Origin: Planktothrix agardhii NIES-204
GTDB lineage: Bacteria > Cyanobacteriota > Cyanobacteriia > Cyanobacteriales > Microcoleaceae
NCBI GenBank assembly: GCA_003609755.1
Contig: AP017991.1
Span: 1,939,501-2,003,500, forward strand
Length of the DNA stretch: 64,000 bases
Direction of reading: 5' to 3'
Below, piece by piece: positions 17,002-25,583 of the stretch. Under the pieces are notes generated by a model. The model had not been told where the DNA came from, ran no database searches, and saw nothing but the letters and a program-made list of their open reading frames with translations. The translations under genes were made by a program, and so were the position numbers. Every line of letters begins with the position of its first letter. Position 1 is the first letter of the stretch.

Positions 17002-17616
17002 ATGATTCAATCAGCAACAAAACTCTTAAATGTTGATCAATTTATTACTGAATATGGTGATAGCGATCGCCATGAATTAATAGATGGAGAGTTAATTGAA
17101 ATGGAACCGACTGGACTACACGAACAAGTAGGAGCTTTTATCAGTCGAAAACTAAATGTAGAAATTGATCGTCAAGACCTGCCTTCCCTAATTCCCCATC
17201 GTTGTTTGATCAAACTATTAGGAACAGAAACCGCTTTTCGTCCCGATCTGATTGTATTAGATCAAACAAAACTGATTTATGAACCCCCATGGGAACAAAA
17301 ACCTATAATTACATCAGGAAAATCCATTCAACTAATTGCTGAAGTTGTCAGTACCAACTGGCAAAATGATTATGCGCGGAAGGTGGAAGATTATGCTTTA
17401 TTCGGAGTTCCTGAATATTGGATTATTGATTATTTAGGAATAGGAGGTAGAGAATATATTGGTAAACCAAAACAACCTACTCTTACTATTTGTAATATAG
17501 TCGGTGATCAGTATCAAAAACAATTATTTAAAAATAATGATTTACTGGTTTCATCAATCTTTCCCAATTTAAAAATCACCGCCCAACAAATCTTTGCAGC
17601 AGGTCGTATCGTGTAA
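17002..17616 (+). CDS. Uma2 family (DUF820) PD-(D/E)XK nuclease-fold protein
   Basis: A Uma2-family protein of 204 residues from the ATG at 17002 (MIQSATKLLNVDQFITEYGD). An upstream in-frame ATG at 16969 would add eleven hydrophobic residues not expected in the family. The core is recognisable: RHELIDGELIEMEPTGLHEQ, AFRPDLIVLDQ with the likely catalytic aspartate, LIAEVVSTNWQNDYARKVED and YALFGVPEYWIIDY. The upstream 140 bases hold an imperfect inverted repeat (AGGATAATTAAGCC/GGCTTTGATTATCCT), probably the ispH terminator. Function unknown. Confidence 0.85.
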   Translation: MIQSATKLLNVDQFITEYGDSDRHELIDGELIEMEPTGLHEQVGAFISRKLNVEIDRQDLPSLIPHRCLIKLLGTETAFRPDLIVLDQTKLIYEPPWEQKPIITSGKSIQLIAEVVSTNWQNDYARKVEDYALFGVPEYWIIDYLGIGGREYIGKPKQPTLTICNIVGDQYQKQLFKNNDLLVSSIFPNLKITAQQIFAAGRIV

Positions 17617-17714
17617 CATTATCATCTTGAATAACTTTGAGTGTAAAGGTTGTTTCTCTAAATAATCAGAACTGTTTAAACTCACGGGCGATAGATTAAA
17701 TCCCTTCAACATAA

Positions 17715-17939
17715 TTAGCTCAGAACTCGTGCTTGGGCAATTTCTCTATTACCAATCGCCCGAATTTGAGAACTAAATAAAGAAATAATAGTAATTGTTT
17801 GACCTGTGAGGGTCATAAATTCTACTTCGTATCCTAAACCTTCTTGATGGACTAAAACTACAGTACCAATATCGCCTACTTTTAAATTATATTCGGCTAA
17901 ATCATGAGTTAAAACCACTCGGTCTAATTCAGTAATCAT
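17715..17939 (-). CDS. DUF4926 domain protein
   Basis: A 74-residue protein of the DUF4926 family, recognised by LDRVVLTHDLAEYNLKVGDI followed by GTVVLVHQEGLGYEVEFMTLTG. The fold is expected to be a small SH3-like beta barrel. Members are common in cyanobacteria next to addiction-like genes, but no function is established. It lies 21 bases downstream of the DUF3747 gene and is the last gene of the aroC-led minus-strand group. Confidence 0.8.
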   Translation of the reverse strand: MITELDRVVLTHDLAEYNLKVGDIGTVVLVHQEGLGYEVEFMTLTGQTITIISLFSSQIRAIGNREIAQARVLS

Positions 17940-17960
17940 AAACCCATCAAATCATCTTGT

Positions 17961-18521
17961 TTAAGAAGCTGGAGAATCGCTGGTAAAATAAATATGACCT
18001 AGGGTTTTTCCCTGATAAACTCGTTTAGTTAAACGCCAACCCGGTTCTAAAATTATTTTAGCGAAACCACTCGTAAATCCATAGGTTCTACCAATAATAA
18101 TCGGTGGCGCGTAGACATCAGCCCGGGACTGGGCAACCAATAAAATATCACTCGGCGTACTTTGAACACTCAGCGCATGGGACAGCACCAAATCTGTTCC
18201 AGCCATTCTCACCGAATACCCGTTACTATCGGTGGCTCGTCCGCAAATCCCAGTAAAATCAAAATTCAACAGTAACGGATCAACAATCGTGGGTTGACTA
18301 CCGCTTTCACTCCAACAGGGGCGACGATCCGAGACCTGTTCCACAATCACTAAAGTATGTCCAAAGGCGCGAGGCACAGCGATCGCGACAAACCGATCCT
18401 GATCGACCTCTGTTTGATCAAACTGAAAGGCGATCGCATTTAAGCTAAAACTCAGGACTGATATCCCGATTACCAAAGCAACTATAATTGGTTGTAGAGC
18501 TGATTTCATCTCAATTTGCAC
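17961..18521 (-). CDS. DUF3747 family exported protein
   Basis: A cyanobacterial DUF3747 protein, 186 residues from a GTG at 18521 or 182 from the ATG at 18509. A hydrophobic segment (ALQPIIVALVIGISVLSFSL) followed by NAIAFQFDQTEVD is a signal peptide with a likely cleavage after AIA. The mature part carries the family signatures FGHTLVIVEQVSDRRPCW, LLNFDFTGICGRATDSNGYS and GWRLTKRVYQGKTLGHIY. The two cysteines may form a disulfide in the periplasm. Function unknown. It lies 36 bases downstream of the MBL hydrolase gene. Confidence 0.82.
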   Translation of the reverse strand: MQIEMKSALQPIIVALVIGISVLSFSLNAIAFQFDQTEVDQDRFVAIAVPRAFGHTLVIVEQVSDRRPCWSESGSQPTIVDPLLLNFDFTGICGRATDSNGYSVRMAGTDLVLSHALSVQSTPSDILLVAQSRADVYAPPIIIGRTYGFTSGFAKIILEPGWRLTKRVYQGKTLGHIYFTSDSPAS

Positions 18522-18557
18522 CGTCTAATGGTGGCACGAATTTACTCTAAATACTTT

Positions 18558-19469
18558 CTAAAATCCCACGGGAACCACTAACCCTTCCCGTGCCATAATT
18601 GCTTGGGGAGATATCGCTTGGACTTCCTTTTCTACCTGATCGAGAAAGTCATCGCTGTGGCTAGGGTCATGGTGGAAAATCACCACTCGCTTAACTCCGG
18701 CAGCTTTAGCCATCTTTACGGCCTCTTGCCAAGTGGAATGTCCCCAACCGATTTTGGGAGATTTAGGATTATGATACTCCTCATCGCTATACATAGCATC
18801 GTAGATCAAAATATCGGCATTTTGAGACAGATTTAAGACATTTTCATCCAAGCCATCGGGGAGATGTTCGGTATCAGAACAATAAACCGCTGTCCGTCCC
18901 TTCCAAGTCACCCGATATCCCATGGCTGTATTCGGATGGTTCAGTTGTCCGGTTTCAATCAGAATATCATCCAACATCATCGAATCCCCAGGCTTGAGTG
19001 TATAGAATCTCAAGTCACCTTGCAGTCCCGTCAGGGGAACTGGAGAATTAGGATGCAAAATTCGGTCGATAAAATGTTGTTTCATCGAGTCCCCATCCGG
19101 CGGAATTGCCCCATAAATATGAAAGCAATTACCCCGCATAAAAGCCGGGGTAAACAGGGGAAATCCTTGAATATGATCCCAGTGGTAGTGGGTAAAAAAC
19201 ATATACGCCTCCACCGGGGCTTCTTTGAGTAAATCATCTCCTAGGAGTCGCAGGCCAGTTCCGCCATCAAAAATCAAGCGTTTACCAGCCACTCGCATTT
19301 CCAAACAGGAGGTGTTACCCCCATAACGAATCGTCTCTTTTCCGGGGGTGGGAATACTGCCCCTAACCCCCCAGAACTGGATCACAAAATCCTCTGGGTT
19401 AGAGTCGGGAGCCGATAAATTAGAGAGCTTCTGAGGGTTAGCCCCCACAGACGATAGGCTGGTTTCCAT
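18558..19469 (-). CDS. MBL-fold metallo-hydrolase
   Basis: A 303-residue metallo-beta-lactamase-fold hydrolase. The metal-binding motif HxHxDH is complete (H94, H96, D98, H99 in FFTHYHWDHIQG). Further metal ligands are probably in NHPNTAMGYRV, YCSDTEHLPDG and VVIFHHDPSHSDD. The opening FWGVRGSIPTPGKETIRYGG is typical of a cyanobacterial/proteobacterial subfamily related to cyclic-phosphodiesterase-like and PhnP-type enzymes. The substrate is unknown. Its start lies one base after the aroC stop, so the two are surely co-transcribed. Confidence 0.85.
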   Translation of the reverse strand: METSLSSVGANPQKLSNLSAPDSNPEDFVIQFWGVRGSIPTPGKETIRYGGNTSCLEMRVAGKRLIFDGGTGLRLLGDDLLKEAPVEAYMFFTHYHWDHIQGFPLFTPAFMRGNCFHIYGAIPPDGDSMKQHFIDRILHPNSPVPLTGLQGDLRFYTLKPGDSMMLDDILIETGQLNHPNTAMGYRVTWKGRTAVYCSDTEHLPDGLDENVLNLSQNADILIYDAMYSDEEYHNPKSPKIGWGHSTWQEAVKMAKAAGVKRVVIFHHDPSHSDDFLDQVEKEVQAISPQAIMAREGLVVPVGF

Positions 19470-19470
19470 T

Positions 19471-20571
19471 TTATTCTTCAGGCTTCAAAGTTCCACACTG
19501 ACCATGATGACGCAATAAGTGATCGCACAAAACTAGAGCAACCATCGCTTCTACCATTGGCACAGCCCGAGGTAAAACACAGGGGTCATGCCGTCCTTTC
19601 GCCGATAACAACGTTTCCTCTCCCTCCTGGGTGACGGTGCGTTGTTCCTTCCGAATTGTAGCAGTTGGCTTAAATGCTACTCGGATAATAATATTTTCTC
19701 CATTGGAAATCCCACCCTGAATTCCACCCGATCGATTGGTTGCTGTTCGGACGCCGCCCACAGAATCAATATAAAATTCATCGTTATGTTGACTGCCTGT
19801 GAGCAGAGTGCCAGCAAAGCCAGAGCCAATTTCAAATCCTTTACTCGCGGGTAAGGACATTACCCCTTTGGCTAGATCTGCTTCTAGTTTATCAAATACT
19901 GGAGATCCGAGTCCTAAAGGAATATTTCTGGCAACACATTCTACCACGCCACCAATAGAATCCCCCTGATCCCGAACCTGTTCAATCCGTTCTATCATGG
20001 TTTCGGCACAATTGCCATCGGGACAACGAACAATATTACTTTCCACTTGTTCTAGGGTGACGCTATTGGGATCAATCACTCCTTCGATATCTTGAATTCG
20101 TTTCACATAACCAATAATTTCTACCCCAGCATATTGTTTAAGAATTTGTTTAGCGATCGCCCCAGCTGCCACTCTTCCAATAGTTTCTCTGGCCGAAGAT
20201 CGTCCCCCTCCTTGCCAATTTCTAATCCCATATTTAGCATCATAAGTAGCATCGGCATGGGAAGGGCGATATTTAACCGCCATATCACTATAATCTTGGG
20301 GGCGAGTATCTTGGTTCCGTACCATAATCATAATCGGGGTTCCCAAGGTTCGTCCCTCAAAGACTCCACTGAGAATGTCACAAGTATCGGTTTCTTTGCG
20401 GGGAGTAGTAATCTTACTTTGTCCGGGGCGACGTCGATCCAATTCCGCCTGAATATCTGTAATATCAAGTTTTAATCGGGGAGGGCAACCATCGATCACA
20501 ACTCCCACCGCCCCACCGTGGGATTCTCCAAAGGTCGTGATCCGAAATAAATGCCCAAATGTGTTGCCCAT
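19471..20571 (-). CDS. aroC: Chorismate synthase
   Basis: The seventh enzyme of the shikimate pathway, converting EPSP to chorismate with reduced FMN as cofactor. The N-terminal signature [20 protein letters not shown] and the internal [20 protein letters not shown] and [20 protein letters not shown] signatures are all present. At 366 residues it has normal length. It is the first gene of a tight minus-strand group (aroC, MBL hydrolase, DUF3747, DUF4926). The three downstream genes have no known tie to aromatic biosynthesis. Confidence 0.97.
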   Translation of the reverse strand: MGNTFGHLFRITTFGESHGGAVGVVIDGCPPRLKLDITDIQAELDRRRPGQSKITTPRKETDTCDILSGVFEGRTLGTPIMIMVRNQDTRPQDYSDMAVKYRPSHADATYDAKYGIRNWQGGGRSSARETIGRVAAGAIAKQILKQYAGVEIIGYVKRIQDIEGVIDPNSVTLEQVESNIVRCPDGNCAETMIERIEQVRDQGDSIGGVVECVARNIPLGLGSPVFDKLEADLAKGVMSLPASKGFEIGSGFAGTLLTGSQHNDEFYIDSVGGVRTATNRSGGIQGGISNGENIIIRVAFKPTATIRKEQRTVTQEGEETLLSAKGRHDPCVLPRAVPMVEAMVALVLCDHLLRHHGQCGTLKPEE

Positions 20572-20720
20572 AATGGTTGTGTTTATTTTGCCAAACTTTC
20601 TATTCTACCCTAGACGCGCTCTGAAAATCCTCAAGTTCTGTCCCCCCATTCTCAACTGTTAGGTTTAGAGACCAAACCCCTACGATCAAAGATTACAACC
20701 TCGTTACCGATTGCTGGTAG

Positions 20721-20739
20721 GGGCGAGGTCTCCTCGCCC
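20721..20739. terminator. Hairpin just downstream of psbN
   Basis: A perfect eight-base-pair stem, GGGCGAGG/CCTCGCCC with a TCT loop, lies two bases beyond the psbN stop. It may end psbN transcription; it also resembles a short palindrome dispersed in cyanobacterial genomes, and no U-run follows. Confidence 0.5.
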
Positions 20740-20741
20740 AT

Positions 20742-20873
20742 TTAGTCCTCGTGTTCTTCAAAGGGGTCGCGCAGGTCGGTAGAAGCGGGGCCGAAAGCTG
20801 TGTAAATCGCATATCCCGTCAGGGCGATCACAAACACAGCGATACAAATGCTTAGAGTTAATGCGGGTTCCAT
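20742..20873 (-). CDS. psbN: PsbN, photosystem II assembly factor
   Basis: A 43-residue single-pass thylakoid protein, too short for many gene finders. The sequence ([20 protein letters not shown], then [20 protein letters not shown] and HED) is a classic PsbN. It is needed for photosystem II reaction-centre assembly and repair rather than being a core subunit. It is divergent from psbH, the arrangement usual in cyanobacteria. Confidence 0.96.
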   Translation of the reverse strand: MEPALTLSICIAVFVIALTGYAIYTAFGPASTDLRDPFEEHED

Positions 20874-21104
20874 TATGATTAATCCCTTGTTATTCGTGTG
20901 CTTCTATAATAAAATAATTAGAAAACTTAAGACAATTTAACAATTGTTTCAATTCTGGGGTTAGGATATTGTGTTTAACCCGATATGGGGACACCTAAAT
21001 CGGGTAACATTAGCCTAAGCCTCTCCGGTCTTCCCTAGCTTGAAGCGGTGAGAGTGTCCAAAATCCAGAAAAAATTTTGTTGACGTAAAAAATTTAGGTG
21101 AACT
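20874..21104. promoter_or_regulatory. Divergent psbN-psbH intergenic promoter region
   Basis: This 231-base gap separates the divergent psbN and psbH starts and must carry both promoters. It is AT-rich near psbN and holds a stretch with TTGACG about 30 bases before the psbH ATG. No defined operator can be assigned by eye. Confidence 0.4.
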
Positions 21105-21308
21105 ATGGCACAACGGACTTGGTTAGGAGATTTATTAAGACCTTTAAATTCCGAGTATGGTAAGGTTTCTCCCGGTTGGGGAACCACCTCTTTAATGGCA
21201 GTGTTTATGGGTCTGTTTTTTGTGTTTCTGTTAATTATTTTACAGATTTATAATTCCTCACTGCTGCTGGAAAATGTGGATGTGAACTGGGCTAATTTAA
21301 CCCGCTAA
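21105..21308 (+). CDS. psbH: PsbH, photosystem II 10 kDa-type phosphoprotein subunit
   Basis: A 67-residue photosystem II core subunit bound near CP47 and the QB site. The sequence [20 protein letters not shown] followed by [20 protein letters not shown] and one transmembrane helix is typical; the cyanobacterial form lacks the phosphorylated N-terminal extension of plants. It is transcribed alone or with tatA, 180 bases downstream. The gap contains an inverted pair CGTGAACTG/CAGTTCACG (about 21332 and 21434). Confidence 0.97.
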   Translation: MAQRTWLGDLLRPLNSEYGKVSPGWGTTSLMAVFMGLFFVFLLIILQIYNSSLLLENVDVNWANLTR

Positions 21309-21488
21309 TTAAGTTTAAAATCCGGTTAATCGTGAACTGTGAGCAGCAATTTAGGCAATGGGTTTTAAGTATAATATCTAAAAATACTGGGCCTAATTTC
21401 TGCATTTATGCTTGTTAAAAGTTGAAAGTCGCAGTTCACGGTTTTCTATTGATAACGATTATTTTTTTGAACTAAGGAGACTATTTTA

Positions 21489-21749
21489 GTGAATATATTT
21501 GGCATTGGTTTACCCGAAATGGCAGTAATTTTGGTACTGGCACTATTAATTTTTGGCCCGAAAAAGTTACCCGAAATTGGCAGTAGTTTAGGTAAAGCCC
21601 TAAAAGGATTTCAACAGGCTTCTAAAGAGTTTGAAGATGAATTTAAAAAAGAAGCTCAAAAGTTAGAAGAAACAGCTAAAATTCAGCCAGAAAAAAACTC
21701 AACTGTCGCATCTACCCCAACGGAAAATTCCGTCAATACCCTTGATTAA
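21489..21749 (+). CDS. tatA: Twin-arginine translocase subunit TatA/TatE
   Basis: A pore-forming subunit of the Tat pathway, which moves folded proteins across the thylakoid and plasma membranes. In 86 residues it shows the N-terminal membrane helix (GLPEMAVILVLALLIFGPKK), the FGPKKLPEIG hinge, an amphipathic helix (SLGKALKGFQQASKEFEDEF) and a charged tail. The start is GTG at 21489 with an AAGGAGA site nine bases upstream. pth follows 49 bases later on the same strand. Confidence 0.93.
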   Translation: MNIFGIGLPEMAVILVLALLIFGPKKLPEIGSSLGKALKGFQQASKEFEDEFKKEAQKLEETAKIQPEKNSTVASTPTENSVNTLD

Positions 21750-21798
21750 TTAATAGGTAAAATCAATAAATTAACGTTATTTAGATATATCAATAATT

Positions 21799-22443
21799 AT
21801 GATTATGGAGGTTACGCCTGCTAAAATATTAATTGTTCCTCAATTAATCGTAGGTTTAGGAAATCCTGAAACTAAATATGAGCAAACCCGACATAATATT
21901 GGTTTTGAGGCTATTGATGCGTTAGCAAAGGCTTGGCGAATTCCAATTTCAGAAAATCGCAAATTTAAAGGAAAATTCGGTGAAGGAGTAACATCTTCTG
22001 GGGAAAAAATTAGATTATTAAAACCTCTAACCTATATGAATTTATCAGGACAGGCAATTCGCGCTGTTGTTGATTGGTATAAACTCCCGCCCACATCAGT
22101 ATTAGTAATTTATGATGATATGGATTTACCATTAGGACGGTTGCGACTGCGGTTGTCTGGTTCAGCAGGAGGTCATAATGGGATGAAATCGACTATTTCC
22201 CATTTAGGAACCCAAAACTTTCCTCGGTTGAGAATTGGTATTGGTAAACCCAAATCAATGGCTGGAACAATTGAACGGGAAACGGTTTCCTATGTGCTAG
22301 GAAAATTTTCCTCACCGGAAATGCAAATTATGGAACAAGTTCTAAAATGGGCGGGGGAAGCGATTGATTTAAGTTTGCATCAAGGTGTAGAAAAAGCCAT
22401 GAGTCTGTACAATAATCGTAGTTTTGTTGATAGTACAGAGTGA
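21799..22443 (+). CDS. pth: Peptidyl-tRNA hydrolase
   Basis: This essential enzyme releases peptides from peptidyl-tRNA that drops off ribosomes. At 214 residues it has family length. The motifs LIVGLGNPETKYEQTRHNIG (catalytic histidine in TRHN), KPLTYMNLSGQA, VIYDDMDLPLG and SAGGHNGMKS are all present. The next gene starts with a GTG overlapping the stop by four bases (GTGA), so translation is coupled. Confidence 0.96.
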   Translation: MIMEVTPAKILIVPQLIVGLGNPETKYEQTRHNIGFEAIDALAKAWRIPISENRKFKGKFGEGVTSSGEKIRLLKPLTYMNLSGQAIRAVVDWYKLPPTSVLVIYDDMDLPLGRLRLRLSGSAGGHNGMKSTISHLGTQNFPRLRIGIGKPKSMAGTIERETVSYVLGKFSSPEMQIMEQVLKWAGEAIDLSLHQGVEKAMSLYNNRSFVDSTE

Positions 22444-22706
22444 GTTCTAAAAGTTTACCGGAAACAACAGCGTATGTGCGAATTACGCGACAATCTTGGC
22501 ACCAGGGTCTACTCGAAGGGGAGGTCAGTGCTGGGGATTATGAGTGGCGATTTCAGTGGCGATTTCGACATACCAAAAAACTCACAATTCAACCATCCCA
22601 AGGACGAGCTTTAATACAAGAACCCTTGGGACGGTTTTTAGAAAAGTATGATTATCAATTAGAACCTGGTGGGGATTATTCTTTTACTGTTCGCGCTCAA
22701 TTTTAA
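22440..22706 (+). CDS. DUF3146 family protein
   Basis: An 88-residue cyanobacterial protein of the DUF3146 family, recognised from LPETTAYVRITRQSWHQGLL and the C-terminal EPLGRFLEKYDYQLEPGGDY. It starts with GTG at 22440, overlapping the pth stop by four bases. It is predicted to be a small soluble beta-rich protein. Function unknown; the tight coupling with pth is conserved-looking, but its meaning is not known. Confidence 0.75.
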   Translation: MSSKSLPETTAYVRITRQSWHQGLLEGEVSAGDYEWRFQWRFRHTKKLTIQPSQGRALIQEPLGRFLEKYDYQLEPGGDYSFTVRAQF

Positions 22707-22733
22707 TTCACAATCAAGGGTAAGTGACCATTT

Positions 22734-22787
22734 TTATCGGATTTGATAAACCGGAATTTCCACAATAAATTCTGTCCCTTTGCCAAT
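22734..22787 (-). pseudogene. Seventeen-codon tail of a histidine kinase
   Basis: On the minus strand IGKGTEFIVEIPVYQIR followed by TAA reproduces the last G-box strand of HATPase_c domains (GxGTxFxxxIP). The codon immediately upstream is TAG and no kinase sequence precedes it, so only the extreme C-terminus remains. The rest of the 278-base gap up to the branching enzyme holds nothing recognisable. Confidence 0.45.
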
Positions 22788-22984
22788 CTATCTACAGTAT
22801 AAAACATCACTTATAATCTTGGATATCAATTTTATTGTCCATAGCCTTTGGCTGAGTTGCAAAAATTATCTACAATCACCTCCTAAAATTCAAGTGACTC
22901 GGATCTTACCCTTTCGTTTTAAAATCTTAATAATATTGAAAAACTATCTAGCTCCGATAACAAGCGTATTTCCATTAAATCCCT

Positions 22985-24577
22985 ATGGCTATTGGCTATC
23001 TCGCCCTGGTTCTCCATGCCCATCTTCCCTTTGTTCGCCACCCTGAAAGTGACTATGTATTAGAGGAAGAATGGCTATTTGAAGCAATTACCGAAACCTA
23101 CATCCCTCTAATCAAAATGTTTGAAGGGTTAAAGCGGGATGGAATTGATTTCAAAATCACCATGAGTTTGACTCCACCCTTGGTGTCGATGTTGCGAGAC
23201 CCTCTGCTCCAAGACCGATATGATCAACACCTGAGTTTACTCCAAGAGTTAACCGAACAGGAAATTGATCGCTATCAAAAAACCCCTCATCTTCGTTACC
23301 TCGCCGAACATTATGCCGAAGAATGGCAGGAAGCCCGTAAACTTTGGGAACGCTATCAAGGCGATTTAGTCACGGCTTTTAAACAATTTCAAGATAGTAA
23401 TAATTTAGAAATTATCACCTGCGGTGCGACTCATGGCTATTTACCGCTAATGAAGATGTATCCCCAAGCAGTTTGGGGACAAATTGAAGTCGCCTGTCAA
23501 CACTATGAAGAAACCTTTGGCCGTCGCCCTCGGGGGATTTGGTTGCCCGAATGTGCCTACTATAATGGCTTAGAACGAATGTTAGCGGATGCAGGAATTC
23601 GGTATTTTCTCACCGATGGTCATGGGATTCTCTACGCCCGTCCCCGTCCCCGTTTTGGCACCTATTCCCCTGTTTATACGGAATCTGGTGTGGCTGTATT
23701 TGCCAGGGATAACGAATCTTCTCAGCAGGTCTGGTCTTCGGAAGTAGGTTATCCTGGGGCGGCGGAATACCGAGAATTTTATAAGGATTTGGGCTGGGAA
23801 GCCGAATATGAGTATATTAAGCCCTATATCATGCCTAATGGTCAGCGCAAAAATACCGGGATTAAATATTACAAAATTACGGGTCGGGGTCTAGGACTGG
23901 GAGAGAAGGAACTTTATGACCCCTATTGGGCAAAAGCTAAAACTAGCGAACACGCGGCGGACTTTGTATTTAACCGCGAGCGCCAAGTAGAACATCTGCA
24001 TGGAATTATGCAGCGTCCCCCGATTATTATCTCTCCCTACGATGCCGAATTATTCGGACATTGGTGGTATGAAGGGCCTGCGTTTCTCGATCAATTATTC
24101 CGCAAAACCTGGGAAAATCAAAAGGTTTATGCCATGACCCATTTAGCCGATTATCTCCAAGCCTTTCCCACCCAACAGGTTTGTCATCCCGCCCAGTCCA
24201 GTTGGGGATATAAGGGATTCCATGAATATTGGCTCAATCATACCAATTCTTGGATTTATCCCCATCTCCACAAAGCCGCCGAAAGGATGATTAAAATGGC
24301 GGGTCGAGAACCTAGAGGCGACCTAGAATTACGGGCGCTTAATCAAGCCGCAAGAGAATTACTCCTAGCACAGTCTTCCGACTGGGCCTTTATCATGAGT
24401 TCGGGAACTATGACCCCCTACGCCGTGCGTCGTACCCGTTCCCACCTAATGCGGTTTAACAAAATCTACGAAGATCTCAAAATTGGCAAGGTAGATTTAG
24501 ATTGGCTGGAAAAGGTCGAAGCCATTGATAACATCTTCCCTAATATCGATTTTCGCGTCTATCGACCCTTGATGTAA
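22985..24577 (+). CDS. GH57 1,4-alpha-glucan branching enzyme
   Basis: A glycoside hydrolase family 57 branching enzyme of 530 residues, acting in the cytoplasm on glycogen. The family's conserved regions are visible: HAHLPFVRHPE near the N-terminus, nucleophile E189 in GIWLPECAYY and acid/base D353 in ISPYDAELFGHWWYEGP. A C-terminal helical (DUF1957-like) domain follows (about 410-525). With glgC (35444) and the GH13 enzyme (28892) it makes up the glucan genes of this window, though they are not in one operon. The ATG lacks a strong ribosome site. Confidence 0.92.
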   Translation: MAIGYLALVLHAHLPFVRHPESDYVLEEEWLFEAITETYIPLIKMFEGLKRDGIDFKITMSLTPPLVSMLRDPLLQDRYDQHLSLLQELTEQEIDRYQKTPHLRYLAEHYAEEWQEARKLWERYQGDLVTAFKQFQDSNNLEIITCGATHGYLPLMKMYPQAVWGQIEVACQHYEETFGRRPRGIWLPECAYYNGLERMLADAGIRYFLTDGHGILYARPRPRFGTYSPVYTESGVAVFARDNESSQQVWSSEVGYPGAAEYREFYKDLGWEAEYEYIKPYIMPNGQRKNTGIKYYKITGRGLGLGEKELYDPYWAKAKTSEHAADFVFNRERQVEHLHGIMQRPPIIISPYDAELFGHWWYEGPAFLDQLFRKTWENQKVYAMTHLADYLQAFPTQQVCHPAQSSWGYKGFHEYWLNHTNSWIYPHLHKAAERMIKMAGREPRGDLELRALNQAARELLLAQSSDWAFIMSSGTMTPYAVRRTRSHLMRFNKIYEDLKIGKVDLDWLEKVEAIDNIFPNIDFRVYRPLM

Positions 24578-24655
24578 TGGGTAATGGGTAATGGGTAATG
24601 AAAAGAGTTTACCTCCCCTACTCCCCCTGCTCCCCCTGCTTCCCCTACCTCCCTG
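24578..24655. repeat. TGGGTAA tandem repeat and CTCCCC-rich tract
   Basis: Right after the branching-enzyme stop, TGGGTAA-type units repeat about three times, followed by a pyrimidine-rich run of CTCCCC(T/G)(A/G) units (about 24609-24655). These are simple repeats typical of intergenic DNA in this group. A related repeat in complement lies at 36816-36880. Confidence 0.75.
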
Positions 24656-24813
24656 GGCTAGGGTTTTTTTGTTCTTGAATTCTAATAAAAATGTAAAGAT
24701 TTGTTAAATAAGGGCATTTTGTAAATTAGACTACAGAATGTTCTGGTATATTAGAAATTGAAGACCAAAACAGCCTTTTATTTTCTAGGCTATTCATTCA
24801 GGAGAACAAACTC

Positions 24814-25005
24814 ATGGGTACTCAAGAACAAGCTCGCGCTTTAATGATGCGTCATCACCACACCATCAAAAATCGTCAACAGTCTTTACTCAACCGGATT
24901 TCCGATCAAGTCGGTACCGAACCTGGTGAGCCAACCACGATTCAAGGCAAACTCAGAGCCAATTCTGCCAGCAGTTACGATCGCAGTAATGCCACAATGA
25001 GCTAG
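24814..25005 (+). CDS. Small protein of a tandem triplet, copy 1, function unknown
   Basis: A 63-residue protein, first of three adjacent paralogues. The shared core is ARALMMRHHxxIKNRQQS followed by LLNRISDQVGTEPGE and a TTIQGK motif; the tail varies but keeps SSYDRS. It has no signal peptide or membrane helix; the N-terminal half is basic and probably helical, and the C-terminal half polar and likely disordered. An AGGAG site (CAGGAGAAC) precedes the ATG. This copy is the most divergent of the three. Not a family I can name. Confidence 0.75.
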   Translation: MGTQEQARALMMRHHHTIKNRQQSLLNRISDQVGTEPGEPTTIQGKLRANSASSYDRSNATMS

Positions 25006-25097
25006 GAAGATTAATAATTGTAATCTTTCTTCATATTTTAGTTAAGCAAATTTTAGTTCAAAAAACCATTCAATTTTAAACAGAGGAGAAACAAATT

Positions 25098-25286
25098 ATG
25101 GATACTCAAAATCAAGCTCGGGCCTTAATGATGCGTCATCATCAAGTAATTAAAAACCGTCAACAATCGATGTTAAATCGGATTTCGGATGAAGTCGGTA
25201 CAGAACCCGGAGATGTCTCAACCATTCAAGGCAAACCCAGTGCCAATTCTGTTAGTAATTATGACCGTGGTAACGGGATGATTTAG
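25098..25286 (+). CDS. Small protein of a tandem triplet, copy 2, function unknown
   Basis: A 62-residue paralogue of the genes on either side, identical to copy 3 over the first 23 residues (MDTQNQARALMMRHHQVIKN, RQQ). It keeps ISDEVGTEPGD and TIQGKPSANS and ends SNYDRGNGMI. The 32 bases before the ATG (TTCAATTTTAAACAGAGGAG and so on) are almost identical to those before copy 3, so the duplication unit included the leader and ribosome site. Function unknown; conservation of the RHH..IKNRQQS core against drift at the ends suggests selection on that part. Confidence 0.75.
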   Translation: MDTQNQARALMMRHHQVIKNRQQSMLNRISDEVGTEPGDVSTIQGKPSANSVSNYDRGNGMI

Positions 25287-25349
25287 ATTAGTCGAATCCA
25301 AGATTAACCTCAAAAAAACCTTCAATTTTAAACAAAGGAGAAACAAATT

Positions 25350-25541
25350 ATGGATACTCAAAATCAAGCTCGGGCTTTAATGATGCGTCATCATCAAGTA
25401 ATTAAAAACCGTCAACAATCCCTCCTCAACCGAGTCGCGGATGAAGTCGGCATTGAACCCGGAGATTATCGGACAACGATTCAAGGCAAACCCACTGACA
25501 GCGTTAGCAGCTATGACCGCAGTGGCTCGTCCATGAGTTAA
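25350..25541 (+). CDS. Small protein of a tandem triplet, copy 3, function unknown
   Basis: A 63-residue paralogue of the two preceding genes. It keeps MRHHQVIKNRQQSLLNRVAD, EVGIEPGDY and TTIQGKPTDS, and ends VSSYDRSGSSMS. The leader is nearly the same as that of copy 2 with an AAAGGAGAAA site. The three genes are spaced by 92 and 63 bases and could be one transcript. Function unknown. Confidence 0.75.
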   Translation: MDTQNQARALMMRHHQVIKNRQQSLLNRVADEVGIEPGDYRTTIQGKPTDSVSSYDRSGSSMS

Positions 25542-25583
25542 TTCAGTTGTTATTAAGATAACGGTAAATTCATTATGAATCTA

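Noticed and set aside
22780-23046. 88-codon frame before the branching enzyme
   Set aside because: No ribosome site, overlaps the real start in another phase, composition unlike a protein.
24814-25541. RiPP (cyanobactin or Nif11-type) precursor family
   Set aside because: No leader/core cleavage motif, few Cys/Ser/Thr core residues and no maturation enzymes nearby; the distant S8 protease lacks the domain layout of PatA/PatG.
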